The notes beneath the pieces are model-generated. The model worked only from the letters and a program-made list of their open reading frames with translations, did no database searches and was not told the DNA's origin. Source: Clostridium frigoris (GTDB lineage: Bacteria; Bacillota; Clostridia; Clostridiales; Clostridiaceae). From it: DNA of 64,000 bases. The stretch lies in contig NZ_JAHLDV010000012.1 of the NCBI RefSeq assembly GCF_018861865.1, positions 1-64,000 on the forward strand, written 5' to 3'. This document shows, piece by piece, positions 10,440 through 19,736 of this stretch. Each line of letters starts with the position of its first letter. The first letter of the stretch is position 1. The position numbers and the translations under genes were made by a program.

Positions 10440-10485
10440 GAGAGAACCAAGTTCTAAAAAATTAAAAATGAACTTGGTTCTCTTT
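10440..10485 (+). terminator. Terminator after ilvC
   Basis: AGAGAACCAAGTTC and GAACTTGGTTCTCTTT pair across an A-rich loop and end in a short T run. Confidence 0.8.
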
Positions 10486-10491
10486 AACTAC

Positions 10492-10545
10492 ACTTCAGAA
10501 GGAAAACCTACTAGGGCTATAAATAGGAGGTTTTCCTTCTGAAGT
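10492..10545. repeat. Palindromic element, copy P1
   Basis: ACTTCAGAAGGAAAACCT (10492-10509) and its exact reverse complement (10528-10545) form an 18-bp inverted repeat with an 18-nt centre. The arm sequence TTCAGAAGGAAA/TTTCCTTCTGAA recurs at 32253-32280 and, in degraded form, at 44294-44384, always next to the GGAGATGAT stem-loop modules. Confidence 0.75.
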
Positions 10546-10547
10546 AT

Positions 10548-10600
10548 TTAATATACAGCTCTGAAAGAGATGACTATGCAACTCCACAGGAGATGATTTA
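10548..10600 (+). repeat. Tandem GGAGATGAT stem-loop modules, locus 1 (ilvB leader)
   Basis: Two modules in tandem: CAGCTCTGAAAGAGATGAC and GCAACTCCACAGGAGATGAT. Each is a 4-bp stem with a three-base loop (GAA, ACA) followed by ATGAY. The same module occurs at 32150-32249, 44388-44434 and 51588-51634. A separate Shine-Dalgarno (AAGGAGGG) serves ilvB. Confidence 0.6.
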
Positions 10601-10625
10601 TCAGCTGAATTAAGGAGGGATTAAA

Positions 10626-12287
10626 ATGAAGTGCAGTGGTGCAAAAATTTTGCTTGAGTGTCTTAAAGAGCAAGGGGTTGATGTTATATTTGGTTATCCA
10701 GGTGGCGCAGTACTCAATATATATGATGAAATTTATTCTTTTGAGGAGATAAATCACATATTAGTTTCTCATGAACAAGGGGCAGCGCATGCCGCGGATG
10801 GATATGCTAGAGCAACAGGAAAAGTGGGTGTATGTCTTGCAACATCAGGACCTGGAGCTACAAATCTTGTTACAGGGATTGCAACTGCTTATATGGATTC
10901 TGTACCTATGATTGCAATTACTGGGCAGGTAGCAACGTCTCTTATAGGTAAGGATTCTTTTCAGGAAGTAGATATTGTTGGTATAACAATGCCTATTACA
11001 AAACATAATTTTCTAGTAAAAGATATTAAGGAATTAGCACCTACCATAAGAAAAGCGTTTAGAATTGCGATGACGGGAAGACCTGGACCGGTACTTATAG
11101 ACATACCTAAAGATATAACCGGCATAGAGTGTGAATACTTTCCTGAAATCCCAAAGATAATTGAAAAGGTAGTTGTAAAAAAAAGACAGCTTGATGATGC
11201 AATTGATGCTATTCAAAGCTCGAAAAAACCGATAATTGTAGTTGGTGGTGGGTGTAATATATCACAGGCTGAGGAATTATTATTATCATTTCAAGATAAA
11301 TTAAAATGTCCAGTGTGTAGTACTATGATGGGGCTTGGCGCCTTTAGTGGATTACACCCTATGTACACAGGAATGCTTGGTATGCATGGAACATTTGCCT
11401 CCAATAGGTGTATTACTGCAAGTGATTTGATAATTGCAATTGGGGCCAGGTTTAGCGATAGAGTTATTAGTGATCCTGCTACATTTGCAGCAAATACTAA
11501 AGTTATTCATATAGATATAGATGAGGTAGAAGTTTCAAAAAATATTGAAGCAGATTGCTGCGTAATTGGAAATGTAGCCGATGTATTAATAAAATTACTA
11601 GAAAAGCTTTCAGTTAGGGAAGAAAATGAATGGACAACTTGTGCAAAGGAACTAATTCAAAAGGATAAGGAAAAGGTCATAAAAATAAATGAATTTGAAA
11701 CTGTAAATCCTCTTTATGTAATTAAAAAACTTTATGAAATTACAAAAGGTAATGCTATAATAACTACTGAGGTAGGTCAAAATCAAATTTGGGCAACTCA
11801 AGCATTTACCTATACTAAACCAAGGACTTTTATAAGTTCTGGAGGCCTGGGTACTATGGGATATGGCTTTGGAGCTGCAATAGGCGCAAGTATAGGAAAA
11901 AAAGAAATGGTTTTTGATATTGCAGGGGATGGTAGCTTTAGAATGAATCTTAATGAGCTAGGAACTGCTGCTAGATATAATATACCTGTTAAAATAATAT
12001 TATTAAACAATGGTGTTTTAGGTATGGTAAGGCAATGGCAGAATGTTTTTTACTCAAAAAGATTTTCAAGTACAACACTTGAGAGGGAAACTGATTTTGT
12101 AAAAATAGCTGAGGGATTTGGAGTTAAAGGGATAAGAGTTGATCATAATGGCCAGGTAGTAGGCGCATTAAAAGAAGCAATAGCTTGGGATGGACCTGTT
12201 GTAATTGATTTTAGGGTTGCGCCAGATGAAATGGCGTCTCCTATGGTTCCGCCAGGTGCAAGTATTGAAATGATGTTTGAGGTATAG
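10626..12287 (+). CDS. ilvB: Acetolactate synthase large (catalytic) subunit
   Basis: Thiamine-diphosphate enzyme that condenses pyruvate to acetolactate (or with 2-oxobutyrate), the first shared step for valine, leucine and isoleucine. The 553 residues have the catalytic glutamate in LVSHEQGAAHAADGYARATG and the ThDP motif GDGSFRMNLNELGTA...LLNNG. QVATSLIGKDSFQE is the FAD/substrate-site block. The biosynthetic type is supported by ilvN and ilvC upstream. The start follows TTAAGGAGGG. It is separated from ilvC by 240 nt holding a terminator and the repeat elements, so it may have its own transcription start. Confidence 0.95.
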   Translation: MKCSGAKILLECLKEQGVDVIFGYPGGAVLNIYDEIYSFEEINHILVSHEQGAAHAADGYARATGKVGVCLATSGPGATNLVTGIATAYMDSVPMIAITGQVATSLIGKDSFQEVDIVGITMPITKHNFLVKDIKELAPTIRKAFRIAMTGRPGPVLIDIPKDITGIECEYFPEIPKIIEKVVVKKRQLDDAIDAIQSSKKPIIVVGGGCNISQAEELLLSFQDKLKCPVCSTMMGLGAFSGLHPMYTGMLGMHGTFASNRCITASDLIIAIGARFSDRVISDPATFAANTKVIHIDIDEVEVSKNIEADCCVIGNVADVLIKLLEKLSVREENEWTTCAKELIQKDKEKVIKINEFETVNPLYVIKKLYEITKGNAIITTEVGQNQIWATQAFTYTKPRTFISSGGLGTMGYGFGAAIGASIGKKEMVFDIAGDGSFRMNLNELGTAARYNIPVKIILLNNGVLGMVRQWQNVFYSKRFSSTTLERETDFVKIAEGFGVKGIRVDHNGQVVGALKEAIAWDGPVVIDFRVAPDEMASPMVPPGASIEMMFEV

Positions 12288-12305
12288 TGTTTATAGGAGG
12301 AATAC

Positions 12306-13262
12306 ATGAAAATAGTAGTATTAGATGGTTTTACTTTAAATCCAGGAGATTTATCTTGGGAAGAGTTTGAAAAATTAGGTGAACTTACAGTTTATGATAG
12401 AACAAACTTAGATGAAATTGTAGATAGAGCTTATGACTTTGATATAATTCTTACTAATAAAACACCATTAAGTAGGGAAACGTTAAATAAATTACCTAAA
12501 ATAAAATATATTGGTGTACTTGCAACAGGATATAATGTGGTTGATGTAAAAGCCGCAAAGGAATTAGGTATTATAGTTACCAATACTCCAGCTTATGGTA
12601 CGAATTCAGTTGCACAATTTGTTTTTGCTCTTCTCCTCGAAATCTGCCATCATGTAGGAGAACACAATGAAGTCGTTCATGAAGGTGATTGGACAAACAG
12701 CAAGGATTTTTGTTTTTGGAATTATCCGATGATGGAACTTGCTGGTAAAACAATGGGCATTATTGGTATGGGGCGGATTGGTATTGTTACATCAAGAATT
12801 GCTTTAGCTTTTGGTATGAGTATTTTAGCATATAATCCATCTAAGAAGGAGTCGTTAATATCAGATGATTTTAAATATGTTGAACTAGATCAGTTGTATG
12901 AAGGGGCTGATGTTATAAGTTTACATTGCCCTTTGTTTGAGGAAACCAAGGGGATAATTAATAAGAAATCTATTAAGAAAATGAAAGATGGAGTTATTAT
13001 AATAAATACTTCGAGAGGTCCTTTAATTGTTGAAGAAGACCTAGCGGATGCTCTAAATAGTGGTAAGGTTGCAGGTGCAGGATTAGATGTTATGTCAGTG
13101 GAACCAGTTAAAATGGATAATCCACTTATGAACGCAAAAAATTGTTTGATAACACCACATATAGCTTGGGCACCAAAAGAATCTAGAGAACGTCTTATGA
13201 ATATAGCAGTAGATAATTTGGTCCAATTTCTAAAAGGAAGACCTATAAATATAGTAAAATAG
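12306..13262 (+). CDS. D-2-hydroxyacid dehydrogenase
   Basis: A 318-residue NAD-dependent D-isomer 2-hydroxyacid dehydrogenase. It has GIIGMGRIG in the nucleotide fold and the catalytic arginine (NTSRGPLIVEEDL), glutamate (GLDVMSVEP) and histidine (TPHIAWAP). It resembles the glycerate/hydroxypyruvate reductase branch. It begins 18 nt after ilvB with AGGAGGAAT, so it is probably cotranscribed. That position suggests reduction of a branched-chain 2-oxo acid, as in reductive leucine fermentation, but the substrate is not shown by the sequence. Confidence 0.88.
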   Translation: MKIVVLDGFTLNPGDLSWEEFEKLGELTVYDRTNLDEIVDRAYDFDIILTNKTPLSRETLNKLPKIKYIGVLATGYNVVDVKAAKELGIIVTNTPAYGTNSVAQFVFALLLEICHHVGEHNEVVHEGDWTNSKDFCFWNYPMMELAGKTMGIIGMGRIGIVTSRIALAFGMSILAYNPSKKESLISDDFKYVELDQLYEGADVISLHCPLFEETKGIINKKSIKKMKDGVIIINTSRGPLIVEEDLADALNSGKVAGAGLDVMSVEPVKMDNPLMNAKNCLITPHIAWAPKESRERLMNIAVDNLVQFLKGRPINIVK

Positions 13263-13485
13263 ACAATAACTATTACACATTCTTTAGTGTATTTACGAAA
13301 ATTAAGATAAGGGTTTAATAATTTTATATAATATTACAAAATCAAAAGTATCCTAGGGGGTGCTTTTATTTTGTTTATACGTATTTTAAATTTTGATTAT
13401 ATCCAATTTACAGTAACCATAGTATAATTAAATAAATATTATATAAGGTGAAAGTAAATAAAGAATTAAAGTAAGGGGAAGGGAT

Positions 13486-14640
13486 ATGACTATTATGATA
13501 TCATTGATTAGCACGGATGTTCTTGCAATCATTGCGCTTTGTTTTACAATAAGTTTTGCTAAGCGGAACGTTGCAGTTTCTAATAAAAAAAATAGAATTT
13601 ACATATTTGCAGCAGTGACTACGATTATTTTGCTAATTCTAGAAATAACGACTATTTTAATGGAATTTTCAAATGATAACAAACTTATGATACCTCACCG
13701 TATAGCTAATATATTAGGATTTTCTTTGAGCCCCCTAGTTCCAGTTATTCTTTTATTTTTTAATAGTAATAAAGAAAAAAATTTTTTGCATAATTGTTTT
13801 CTAACAATGCCATTATGTTTTAATGCTTTTATATGTATTTTAAGTTATAAAACAGGCTTTATCTTTTTCGTCAATGCACAAAATCAATATACACGAGGGA
13901 ATTTATTTTTAATGCCTACTATAATTTGCATGTTTTATTATGTATTGTTTGTAATAGCTGTAATCAAGAATAGCGTTAAATATGAAATGGAAGATAAGAA
14001 AATTTTAATTCCTGTTCTTTTTATACCTATACTAGGAATCATTCTTCAAATTATATTTAAAAATTTAATACTGATTTGGGGCTGTACATCTATATCTTTG
14101 CTGATATATTATATTTTTTTGCTTGAGCTACAATTCAAATATGATGCTCAAACTGGAATTAAAAATCGTGTTGCATTTGAAAATGAAATGGAACGATATG
14201 GAAACGAAGAAAATAATGCAACAATAATTATGTTTGATTTAAATAACTTAAAGAGGACTAATGATAAATATGGACATAAAGCTGGAGATGAAATGATTTT
14301 TCATGCTGCAAAAATTGTAGAGGAAAGTTTTATAGGTATTGGTAAGGCTTACAGGATCGGTGGCGATGAATTCTGTGTTATTTGTAATGACATTACAAAA
14401 AAAATATTAGATAGTGCGTTATTTAACTTAGATGACCTATTAATTAAAATAAATCAAAAGAGGTACATTGAAATTGTAATTGCTTATGGTTATGCATTTT
14501 ACAACAAAAACAAAAATGAGAATATAAATTCTACATTTGTAAAAGCTGATAAAGCTATGTATATTCACAAAGCGAAATTAAAGGAATCTTATGGTGTTAA
14601 TTTGGCCGAAAATGATAAGTGTGAGGAGATTATCGATTAG
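13486..14640 (+). CDS. Membrane diguanylate cyclase (GGDEF)
   Basis: A 384-residue protein with about seven hydrophobic segments in residues 8-215, followed by a GGDEF domain. The active-site GGDEF (292-296) and the metal/base residues in FDLNNLKRTND (250-260) are intact, so it should make cyclic di-GMP from GTP. No RxxD inhibitory site stands just before GGDEF. The N-terminal membrane region matches no sensor domain I can name. It is monocistronic; AAGGGGAAGGG precedes the start and a terminator follows. The 220 nt upstream hold no clear regulatory element. Confidence 0.88.
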   Translation: MTIMISLISTDVLAIIALCFTISFAKRNVAVSNKKNRIYIFAAVTTIILLILEITTILMEFSNDNKLMIPHRIANILGFSLSPLVPVILLFFNSNKEKNFLHNCFLTMPLCFNAFICILSYKTGFIFFVNAQNQYTRGNLFLMPTIICMFYYVLFVIAVIKNSVKYEMEDKKILIPVLFIPILGIILQIIFKNLILIWGCTSISLLIYYIFLLELQFKYDAQTGIKNRVAFENEMERYGNEENNATIIMFDLNNLKRTNDKYGHKAGDEMIFHAAKIVEESFIGIGKAYRIGGDEFCVICNDITKKILDSALFNLDDLLIKINQKRYIEIVIAYGYAFYNKNKNENINSTFVKADKAMYIHKAKLKESYGVNLAENDKCEEIID

Positions 14641-14647
14641 TAATAAT

Positions 14648-14686
14648 AAAGAGTATGCAAAAAAAATTTCTACATACTCTTTATCT
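14648..14686. terminator. Bidirectional terminator between GGDEF gene and thiC
   Basis: AAAGAGTATG (14648-14657) pairs with CATACTCTTT (14673-14682) around an A8/T-rich loop, between two convergent genes. Confidence 0.85.
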
Positions 14687-14710
14687 TACTTAATATAAAG
14701 TTATAAAATT

Positions 14711-16024
14711 TTATGAATCATCTCTCAATATATTAAGATCTTTTCCTTGCATTATCTTGTTCATAGTTCTTGCAGAGCACATTTTACCACACATTGTACA
14801 ACTGTCAGCATTCTCTGGCATTGATTCTTTTCTATATCTTATGGCTTTTTCTGGGTCAATTGCAAGTTCAAACATTCTCTTCCAATTAAGAGCTTGCCTA
14901 GCATTACTCATTTCATTATCCCAGTCACGGCTACCTGGAATTTTTTTGCCTATATCCCCAGCATGAGCTGCAATTTTACATGCAATAATGCCTTCACGTA
15001 CATCATCAACATTAGGAAGTCTTAGATGTTCTGCTGGAGTTACATAACAAAGAAAATCAGCTCCACAACTTGCAGCCAAAGCACCTCCTATGGCACTTGT
15101 AATATGGTCATATCCTGGAGCAATATCTGTAACTAGTGGTCCTAATATATAAAAAGGTGCACCATGACATAATTTTTTAGCAAGTAAAACATTCGCTTCA
15201 ATTTCATTTATTGCCATATGACCTGGACCTTCTATTATAACTTGTACATTCTTTTCCCAAGCTCTTAAGGTTAATTCACCAAGTACCATTAATTCATGTA
15301 TTTGACAAGCATCAGTTGCATCATTAATGCAGCCGGGTCTACATGCATCGCCAAGGCTTAAAGTTAAGTCATATTTTTGACATATTTCTAATATCTCATC
15401 AAAATATTCATAAAAAGGATTTTCTTTATGGTTTAATTCCATCCAAGCATATAGGAGTGATCCTCCACGAGATACAATATTAGTTATCCTCTTATTTCTT
15501 TTAAATACATTTGCAGTTGCGGTGTTTAAACCAGCGTGTATTGTTACAAAATCAACTCCATCTTTTGCATGCTTTTCTACAACATCTATTAATTCTTTAG
15601 AAGTAATATCTTGTAACTCCTTATCGTAAAAACCTAAGGCGTCATAAATTGGAACAGTACCTATCATAGCCGTAGAATCAGAAATAAGTCTTTTTCTAAA
15701 CTCTTCAGTTTTGCCAAATGAGCTTAAATCCATAACAGCTTCAGCTTTCATATCTATAGATAACTGTACCTTTTTCATTTCTTCATCGATGTCACAGCAA
15801 TCTTTTGATATACCTAAGTTTACATTTATTTTCGTTTTTAAACCTTCGCCAACGCCTTCAGGGCTTAGTATTTTATGATTACGATTAGAAGGAATTGCAA
15901 CTACACCTCTTGCTATTTTTTCTCTTAAAACTTCTTCTGGCATATTTTCTTTTTTTGCAACTATCTTCATTTCTTTAGTTATAATACCTTTTTTTGCAGC
16001 ATCCATTTGAGTTGTATAAATCAT
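14711..16024 (-). CDS. thiC: Phosphomethylpyrimidine synthase ThiC
   Basis: Radical-SAM enzyme that rearranges aminoimidazole ribotide to the pyrimidine moiety of thiamine. The 437 residues include [25 protein letters not shown] and the C-terminal cluster motif CTMCGKMC. This is the normal length for the anaerobic-type protein without the N-terminal extension. AAAGGAGTC precedes the ATG. It is monocistronic and lies under a TPP riboswitch. Thiamine diphosphate is the cofactor of IlvB nearby. Confidence 0.96.
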   Translation of the reverse strand: MIYTTQMDAAKKGIITKEMKIVAKKENMPEEVLREKIARGVVAIPSNRNHKILSPEGVGEGLKTKINVNLGISKDCCDIDEEMKKVQLSIDMKAEAVMDLSSFGKTEEFRKRLISDSTAMIGTVPIYDALGFYDKELQDITSKELIDVVEKHAKDGVDFVTIHAGLNTATANVFKRNKRITNIVSRGGSLLYAWMELNHKENPFYEYFDEILEICQKYDLTLSLGDACRPGCINDATDACQIHELMVLGELTLRAWEKNVQVIIEGPGHMAINEIEANVLLAKKLCHGAPFYILGPLVTDIAPGYDHITSAIGGALAASCGADFLCYVTPAEHLRLPNVDDVREGIIACKIAAHAGDIGKKIPGSRDWDNEMSNARQALNWKRMFELAIDPEKAIRYRKESMPENADSCTMCGKMCSARTMNKIMQGKDLNILRDDS

Positions 16025-16061
16025 TTTATAGACTCCTTTATAGTTATATTATTTGTGAAAT

Positions 16062-16089
16062 AAAAAAAAGCAAGCTCATAAAGAGCTTG
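16062..16089 (-). terminator. Riboswitch-controlled terminator before thiC
   Basis: Minus-strand CAAGCTCTTTATGAGCTTG followed by CTTTTTTTTA. It lies between the TPP aptamer and thiC and would form when TPP is bound. Confidence 0.85.
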
Positions 16090-16107
16090 CAACAAAAAAC
16101 GTTGTAA

Positions 16108-16197
16108 TAAACTCCCTACGTTGGAATTACCCAAATCAGGTTATGAGGGTCAGCGATAATATCTCTTTCTCAGCTCTTGGTGCGAGCTCCCCTTGTT
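16108..16197 (-). promoter_or_regulatory. TPP riboswitch (THI element)
   Basis: The minus strand shows the conserved pieces in order: AAGGGGAGCTCG, AGCTGAGAAAGAG, GACCCTCATAACCTGAT, GGGTAATTCCAACGTAGGGA. It is followed by a terminator and then thiC, giving transcriptional shut-off by thiamine diphosphate. Confidence 0.96.
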
Positions 16198-16224
16198 TAA
16201 ATTATTTAATTATTATTTGACTTA

Positions 16225-16253
16225 AGTATAGGAGTAAAATAACCCTTTGTAAA
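16225..16253 (-). promoter_or_regulatory. thiC promoter
   Basis: Minus-strand TTTACA (16253-16248), exact 17-nt spacer, TATACT (16230-16225), about 28 nt before the aptamer. Confidence 0.8.
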
Positions 16254-16301
16254 GTCTTTTTTATTTTTAGCTAACTTTTAAACTGTATGTATACACTTTT
16301 A

Positions 16302-16325
16302 AAGTTTGCAAACTTATGATATACT
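16302..16325 (+). promoter_or_regulatory. pdxST promoter with palindrome over the spacer
   Basis: An extended -10, TGATATACT (-10 hexamer 16320-16325), lies 34 nt before pdxS. The perfect 14-bp palindrome AAGTTTGCAAACTT (16302-16315) occupies the spacer, where a bound protein would block RNA polymerase. No repressor gene is adjacent. Confidence 0.5.
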
Positions 16326-16358
16326 CGCCCTAATAAATAATTTTCAGGGAGGCTTTTT

Positions 16359-17228
16359 ATGGAAAGATATGAAATAAATAAGAACTTGGCTCAGATGTTA
16401 AAGGGTGGAGTAATAATGGATGTAGTGAATGTTGAACAGGCAATAATTGCAGAAAAGGCAGGGGCATGTGCAGTAATGGCACTAGAAAGAGTACCTTCCG
16501 ATATTAGAAAAGAGGGTGGAGTAGCTAGAATGTCTGACCCTAAAATGATTAAGGAAATAAAGGCTGCAGTAACTATTCCAGTAATGGCTAAAGGCAGAAT
16601 AGGTCATTTTGTTGAAGCACAAATTCTTCAGGAAATAGGTGTAGATTTTATAGATGAGAGCGAAGTTTTGACTCCAGCAGATGAGCAGTATCATATAAAT
16701 AAATGGGATTTTAAAGTTCCTTATGTTTGCGGCGCAAGAAATTTAGGGGAGGCACTAAGAAGAATAGGAGAAGGTGCTGCCATGATAAGAACTAAAGGAG
16801 AAGCTGGAACAGGAAATGTAGTAGAAGCTGTTAGGCACATGAGATGCATAATGGATGAAATAAGAAAAGTTAAAAATGCTCCAAAAGAAGAGCTAATGAC
16901 AATTGCTAAAGAGTTCGGTGCACCTATTAATTTAATAGAATATGTATGGAAAAACGGTAAACTTCCAGTAGTAAATTTTGCTGCAGGTGGAATAGCAACC
17001 CCAGCTGATGCAGCACTCATGATGCAACTTGGAGCAGAAGGTGTTTTTGTAGGTTCAGGGATTTTTAAAGCAGAAAACCCAGAAGCTAGGGCAAAAGCAA
17101 TAGTACTTGCAACAACATATTATAATGATCCTAAAGTTGTTGCAAAAGTTTCAGAAAACCTTGGCGAAGCAATGAGTGGCCTTGAAATAAGTGAAATTAA
17201 AGAGAAGTTTGCACAGAGAGGTTGGTAA
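16359..17228 (+). CDS. pdxS: Pyridoxal 5'-phosphate synthase subunit PdxS
   Basis: Synthase subunit of the DXP-independent PLP pathway, 289 residues. It makes PLP from ribose 5-phosphate, glyceraldehyde 3-phosphate and ammonia supplied by Pdx[16 protein letters not shown] and [16 protein letters not shown] are family signatures holding the catalytic lysines and phosphate site. Normal length; TCAGGGAGG precedes the start. The product is the cofactor of several enzymes in this window (OraE, OrtB, Orr, ArcT). Confidence 0.97.
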   Translation: MERYEINKNLAQMLKGGVIMDVVNVEQAIIAEKAGACAVMALERVPSDIRKEGGVARMSDPKMIKEIKAAVTIPVMAKGRIGHFVEAQILQEIGVDFIDESEVLTPADEQYHINKWDFKVPYVCGARNLGEALRRIGEGAAMIRTKGEAGTGNVVEAVRHMRCIMDEIRKVKNAPKEELMTIAKEFGAPINLIEYVWKNGKLPVVNFAAGGIATPADAALMMQLGAEGVFVGSGIFKAENPEARAKAIVLATTYYNDPKVVAKVSENLGEAMSGLEISEIKEKFAQRGW

Positions 17229-17230
17229 AA

Positions 17231-17797
17231 TTGAAAATAGGTGTTTTATCACTTCAAGGAGATGTAATCGAGCATATAAATCATATTAGAAAACTTGGTC
17301 ATATTGGGATAGAAATTAAGAAAGTTGAAGATATGAATGGAATAAATGGAATAATCCTGCCCGGTGGTGAGAGCACAGCAATTGGTAAACTTTTAAGGGA
17401 GATAAAAATGCTTATACCTTTAAGGGATAAAATACTTTCAGGATTACCTGTTTGGGGAACTTGTGCGGGTATGATTTTACTTGCTAAATCTATCGAGGGC
17501 GAAACAGATGGACATCTTAAAATTATGGATATAAAAGTAAAAAGGAATGCCTATGGAAGCCAGATTAATAGTTTTAAAAGAAATGTGATAATTAGTGAGA
17601 TTTCAAGTGAACCCCAGCCATTAGTTTTTATACGTGGACCAGTTATTACAGAAACTGCAAGTGACGTCAAAATATTATGCAAGGTTGATGATAAAATTGT
17701 AGCAGCAAAACAAAATAATATGTTTGTTACAGCTTTCCATCCAGAACTTACAGATAACTTAGCAGTTCATAAATATTTCATAAATATGTGTAACTAA
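17231..17797 (+). CDS. pdxT: PLP synthase glutaminase subunit PdxT
   Basis: Glutamine amidotransferase that feeds ammonia to PdxS, 188 residues. The triad is visible: nucleophile cysteine in GTCAGMILL, histidine and glutamate in [21 protein letters not shown] is also conserved. A TTG at 17222 directly abuts the GAGAGG ribosome site; TTG 17231 is 9 nt away and gives the usual [11 protein letters not shown] start, so it is chosen. It begins 2 nt after the pdxS stop. Confidence 0.95.
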   Translation: MKIGVLSLQGDVIEHINHIRKLGHIGIEIKKVEDMNGINGIILPGGESTAIGKLLREIKMLIPLRDKILSGLPVWGTCAGMILLAKSIEGETDGHLKIMDIKVKRNAYGSQINSFKRNVIISEISSEPQPLVFIRGPVITETASDVKILCKVDDKIVAAKQNNMFVTAFHPELTDNLAVHKYFINMCN

Positions 17798-17865
17798 AAT
17801 TATATATTAAGGTTTATTGAAATATGTAAACAAAGTGTGAACACAATATTTAAAGCAGCATATTA

Positions 17866-17886
17866 TATAATGTAGACAAGTCTACA
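17866..17886 (+). promoter_or_regulatory. -10 element and operator-like palindrome before iron permease
   Basis: TATAAT (17866-17871) overlaps the perfect inverted repeat TGTAGACAAGTCTACA (17871-17886), 25 nt before the start. A repressor bound here would sit at the transcription start. A metal-responsive regulator is plausible but the motif is not one I can assign. Confidence 0.5.
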
Positions 17887-17911
17887 AAATGTGATATGGA
17901 GGTGATTAATA

Positions 17912-18619
17912 GTGTTAGCACCTTTTATAATATGCTTAAGAGAAGGCATAGAAATATTCTTGGTTATTATTCCTCTAGTAGTTTATTTTAACAAAAACAA
18001 ACTATATGGAATGACTAAGAGTGCAGTGCTAGGTAGTGCTTTAGGAACTTTAATTGCAACTATAGTTGGGTCAATAATATTCTCTCAAGTTGCCTTACTA
18101 AATGGTCCTGCAGGAGAATTATTTGATGGCCTTTTAGGTATAATACTCGCTGCACTTGTATTATACAGTGTAGTACTTTTAAGGAAGAATAAATCATTTA
18201 ATACAACTGCAAATCAGCAATTTATTTCATTAAGCAAAAAAGGAGTATTTATCCTTGCGGCCATAACATTCTTTAGAGAACTTCTAGAAGTAACGTTGTT
18301 TATATTAACTAGTGCAGGAGCGGGAGATCCTGTTCTATTGATAGGTTCATCTGTGCTAGGACTTGCCAGTGCAGCACTAATTGTTTATGTAGTAGCTAGA
18401 GGATTTTCAATGATTAATATAAGTGTAGTATTTTATATGTTAAATATATTTTTAATTGGACTTGGTGCATACTATTTTGGTGATGGATTAGATGTATTGT
18501 TCGGTAAATATGTTCCTGAGAGCTTTAAACTGGGTGTGTTACTATATGCACTGCCTAGTTACTATTTGATGCTAAAAAATGATTTGAAGAAATATCTGAC
18601 TTCAGGTATGATAAAATAA
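17912..18619 (+). CDS. FTR1-family iron permease
   Basis: A 235-residue polytopic membrane protein with about seven hydrophobic segments. The two REXXE iron-binding motifs of the FTR1/EfeU family are present: REGIE (residues 10-14) and RELLE (122-126). It should carry iron across the membrane. GTG 17912 follows GGAGGTGAT. No EfeO/EfeB partner or ferroxidase is adjacent; the gene stands alone with its own operator-like site and terminator. Confidence 0.88.
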   Translation: MLAPFIICLREGIEIFLVIIPLVVYFNKNKLYGMTKSAVLGSALGTLIATIVGSIIFSQVALLNGPAGELFDGLLGIILAALVLYSVVLLRKNKSFNTTANQQFISLSKKGVFILAAITFFRELLEVTLFILTSAGAGDPVLLIGSSVLGLASAALIVYVVARGFSMINISVVFYMLNIFLIGLGAYYFGDGLDVLFGKYVPESFKLGVLLYALPSYYLMLKNDLKKYLTSGMIK

Positions 18620-18640
18620 TTATGATTGAATGCAATATTA

Positions 18641-18703
18641 ATCCCATACATCTTTATTTTCAAACTTATTTGAAAATGCATATGTATGGGATGTTTATTT
18701 TTT
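18641..18703 (+). terminator. Large hairpin terminator after iron permease
   Basis: ATCCCATACA (18641-18650) and TGTATGGGAT (18683-18692) enclose an inner ATTTTCAAA/TTTGAAAAT stem and are followed by a T-rich tract. Confidence 0.75.
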
Positions 18704-18775
18704 GTTATTAATTATAAATAAGGAAGTTTATGTTTTGTATAGAGTATATTATAATAAAAGACTTGATATTTTCTG

Positions 18776-19513
18776 TTATTTAAGAACAAATCCTTGTTTG
18801 TCTAAAAAATCTTTCATATGTGGTCTTTGAGGTTTGCTCATTAAGCTAGACACTTGATTTGTCCATGTATCTACTCTTTTGCCTTTAGTCCTTTTCTCAT
18901 AATAATCAGTAATATGAGAATCATATTTTTTTATGAGCGATGCATCACCATCTATATTATATACATCTGTTTTAAATACTACATCCATAGGTAACCTTTC
19001 TTTTTTATCTGGATTATCATCAGGATAACCAATGCACATTCCAAATACGGGGTATACAGCAGATGGAATGTTTAAAATCTTACATATTTCTGATGGATTA
19101 TTTCGAATTCCACCTATATAAACTCCACCTAGGCCAAGAGATTCTGCAGCAATCAAGGCATTCTGGGCGGCAAGAGATGCATCTGCGGTTGCTAAAATAA
19201 AAGTTTCAGTATTTATCTCAGCCATAGTTTTATCATTAATTTCACATAATGTTTTACTACGGCTTAAATCAGCACAGAAAACTAAAAATAAAGGGCACTG
19301 CTCCACATAACTTTGATCCCCTGCAAGATGTGCTATATTTTTTCTATTATCCATATCAACTACATTTATAATTGTATAGGCCTGGATGAAACTAGAAGTT
19401 GAGGCACATTGAGCACATTCAATAATGGTTTTTAACTTTTCAGTTTCTATAGGTCGGGCCTTATATTTTCTTATAGATTTGTGATTTTTCAATAAATTTA
19501 TTGTTTCATTCAT
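18776..19513 (-). CDS. Nitroreductase-family FMN oxidoreductase (NfsA-like)
   Basis: A 245-residue flavin oxidoreductase of the NfsA/FRP type, reducing nitro-compounds, quinones or flavins with NAD(P)H. The N-terminal KNHKSIRKYK is the FMN-phosphate region and AAESLGLGGVYIGGIRNNP is the conserved glycine-rich block. The C-terminal extension KRVDTWTNQVSSLM is typical of the larger NfsA subfamily. The frame is open from a GTG at 19525 inside the ribosome site AAGGTGG; ATG 19513 is correctly spaced. It is transcribed away from galM and appears monocistronic. Confidence 0.88.
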   Translation of the reverse strand: MNETINLLKNHKSIRKYKARPIETEKLKTIIECAQCASTSSFIQAYTIINVVDMDNRKNIAHLAGDQSYVEQCPLFLVFCADLSRSKTLCEINDKTMAEINTETFILATADASLAAQNALIAAESLGLGGVYIGGIRNNPSEICKILNIPSAVYPVFGMCIGYPDDNPDKKERLPMDVVFKTDVYNIDGDASLIKKYDSHITDYYEKRTKGKRVDTWTNQVSSLMSKPQRPHMKDFLDKQGFVLK

Positions 19514-19635
19514 ATTTTTAACCACCTTAATTAGAATTTATTCATGTAAACAATATAACACAAATGAATTAAAAAATTAACAATAAATAGAGATTAATTA
19601 AGTTGTTAAGAATTTTGTGGTATTTTTAAAATGAC

Positions 19636-19664
19636 TTGAAAAAGCTCAATGAAACGATTACAAT
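19636..19664 (+). promoter_or_regulatory. galM promoter with cre-like spacer
   Basis: TTGAAA (19636-19641), 17-nt spacer, TACAAT (19659-19664). The spacer holds TGAAACGATTACA, which resembles a catabolite-response element but is one base short of the consensus spacing, so CcpA control is only a possibility. Confidence 0.6.
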
Positions 19665-19736
19665 ATATATTGTAAATTAAAATTATTAAAGTGAATTTTG
19701 AGTTTCATATAATATATAAGAAGGGAAGAGTGAACT

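Noticed and set aside
19645-19664. A firm CcpA (cre) site in the galM promoter
   Set aside because: TGAAACGATTACA is one base shorter than the cre consensus, so it is noted only as a possibility.
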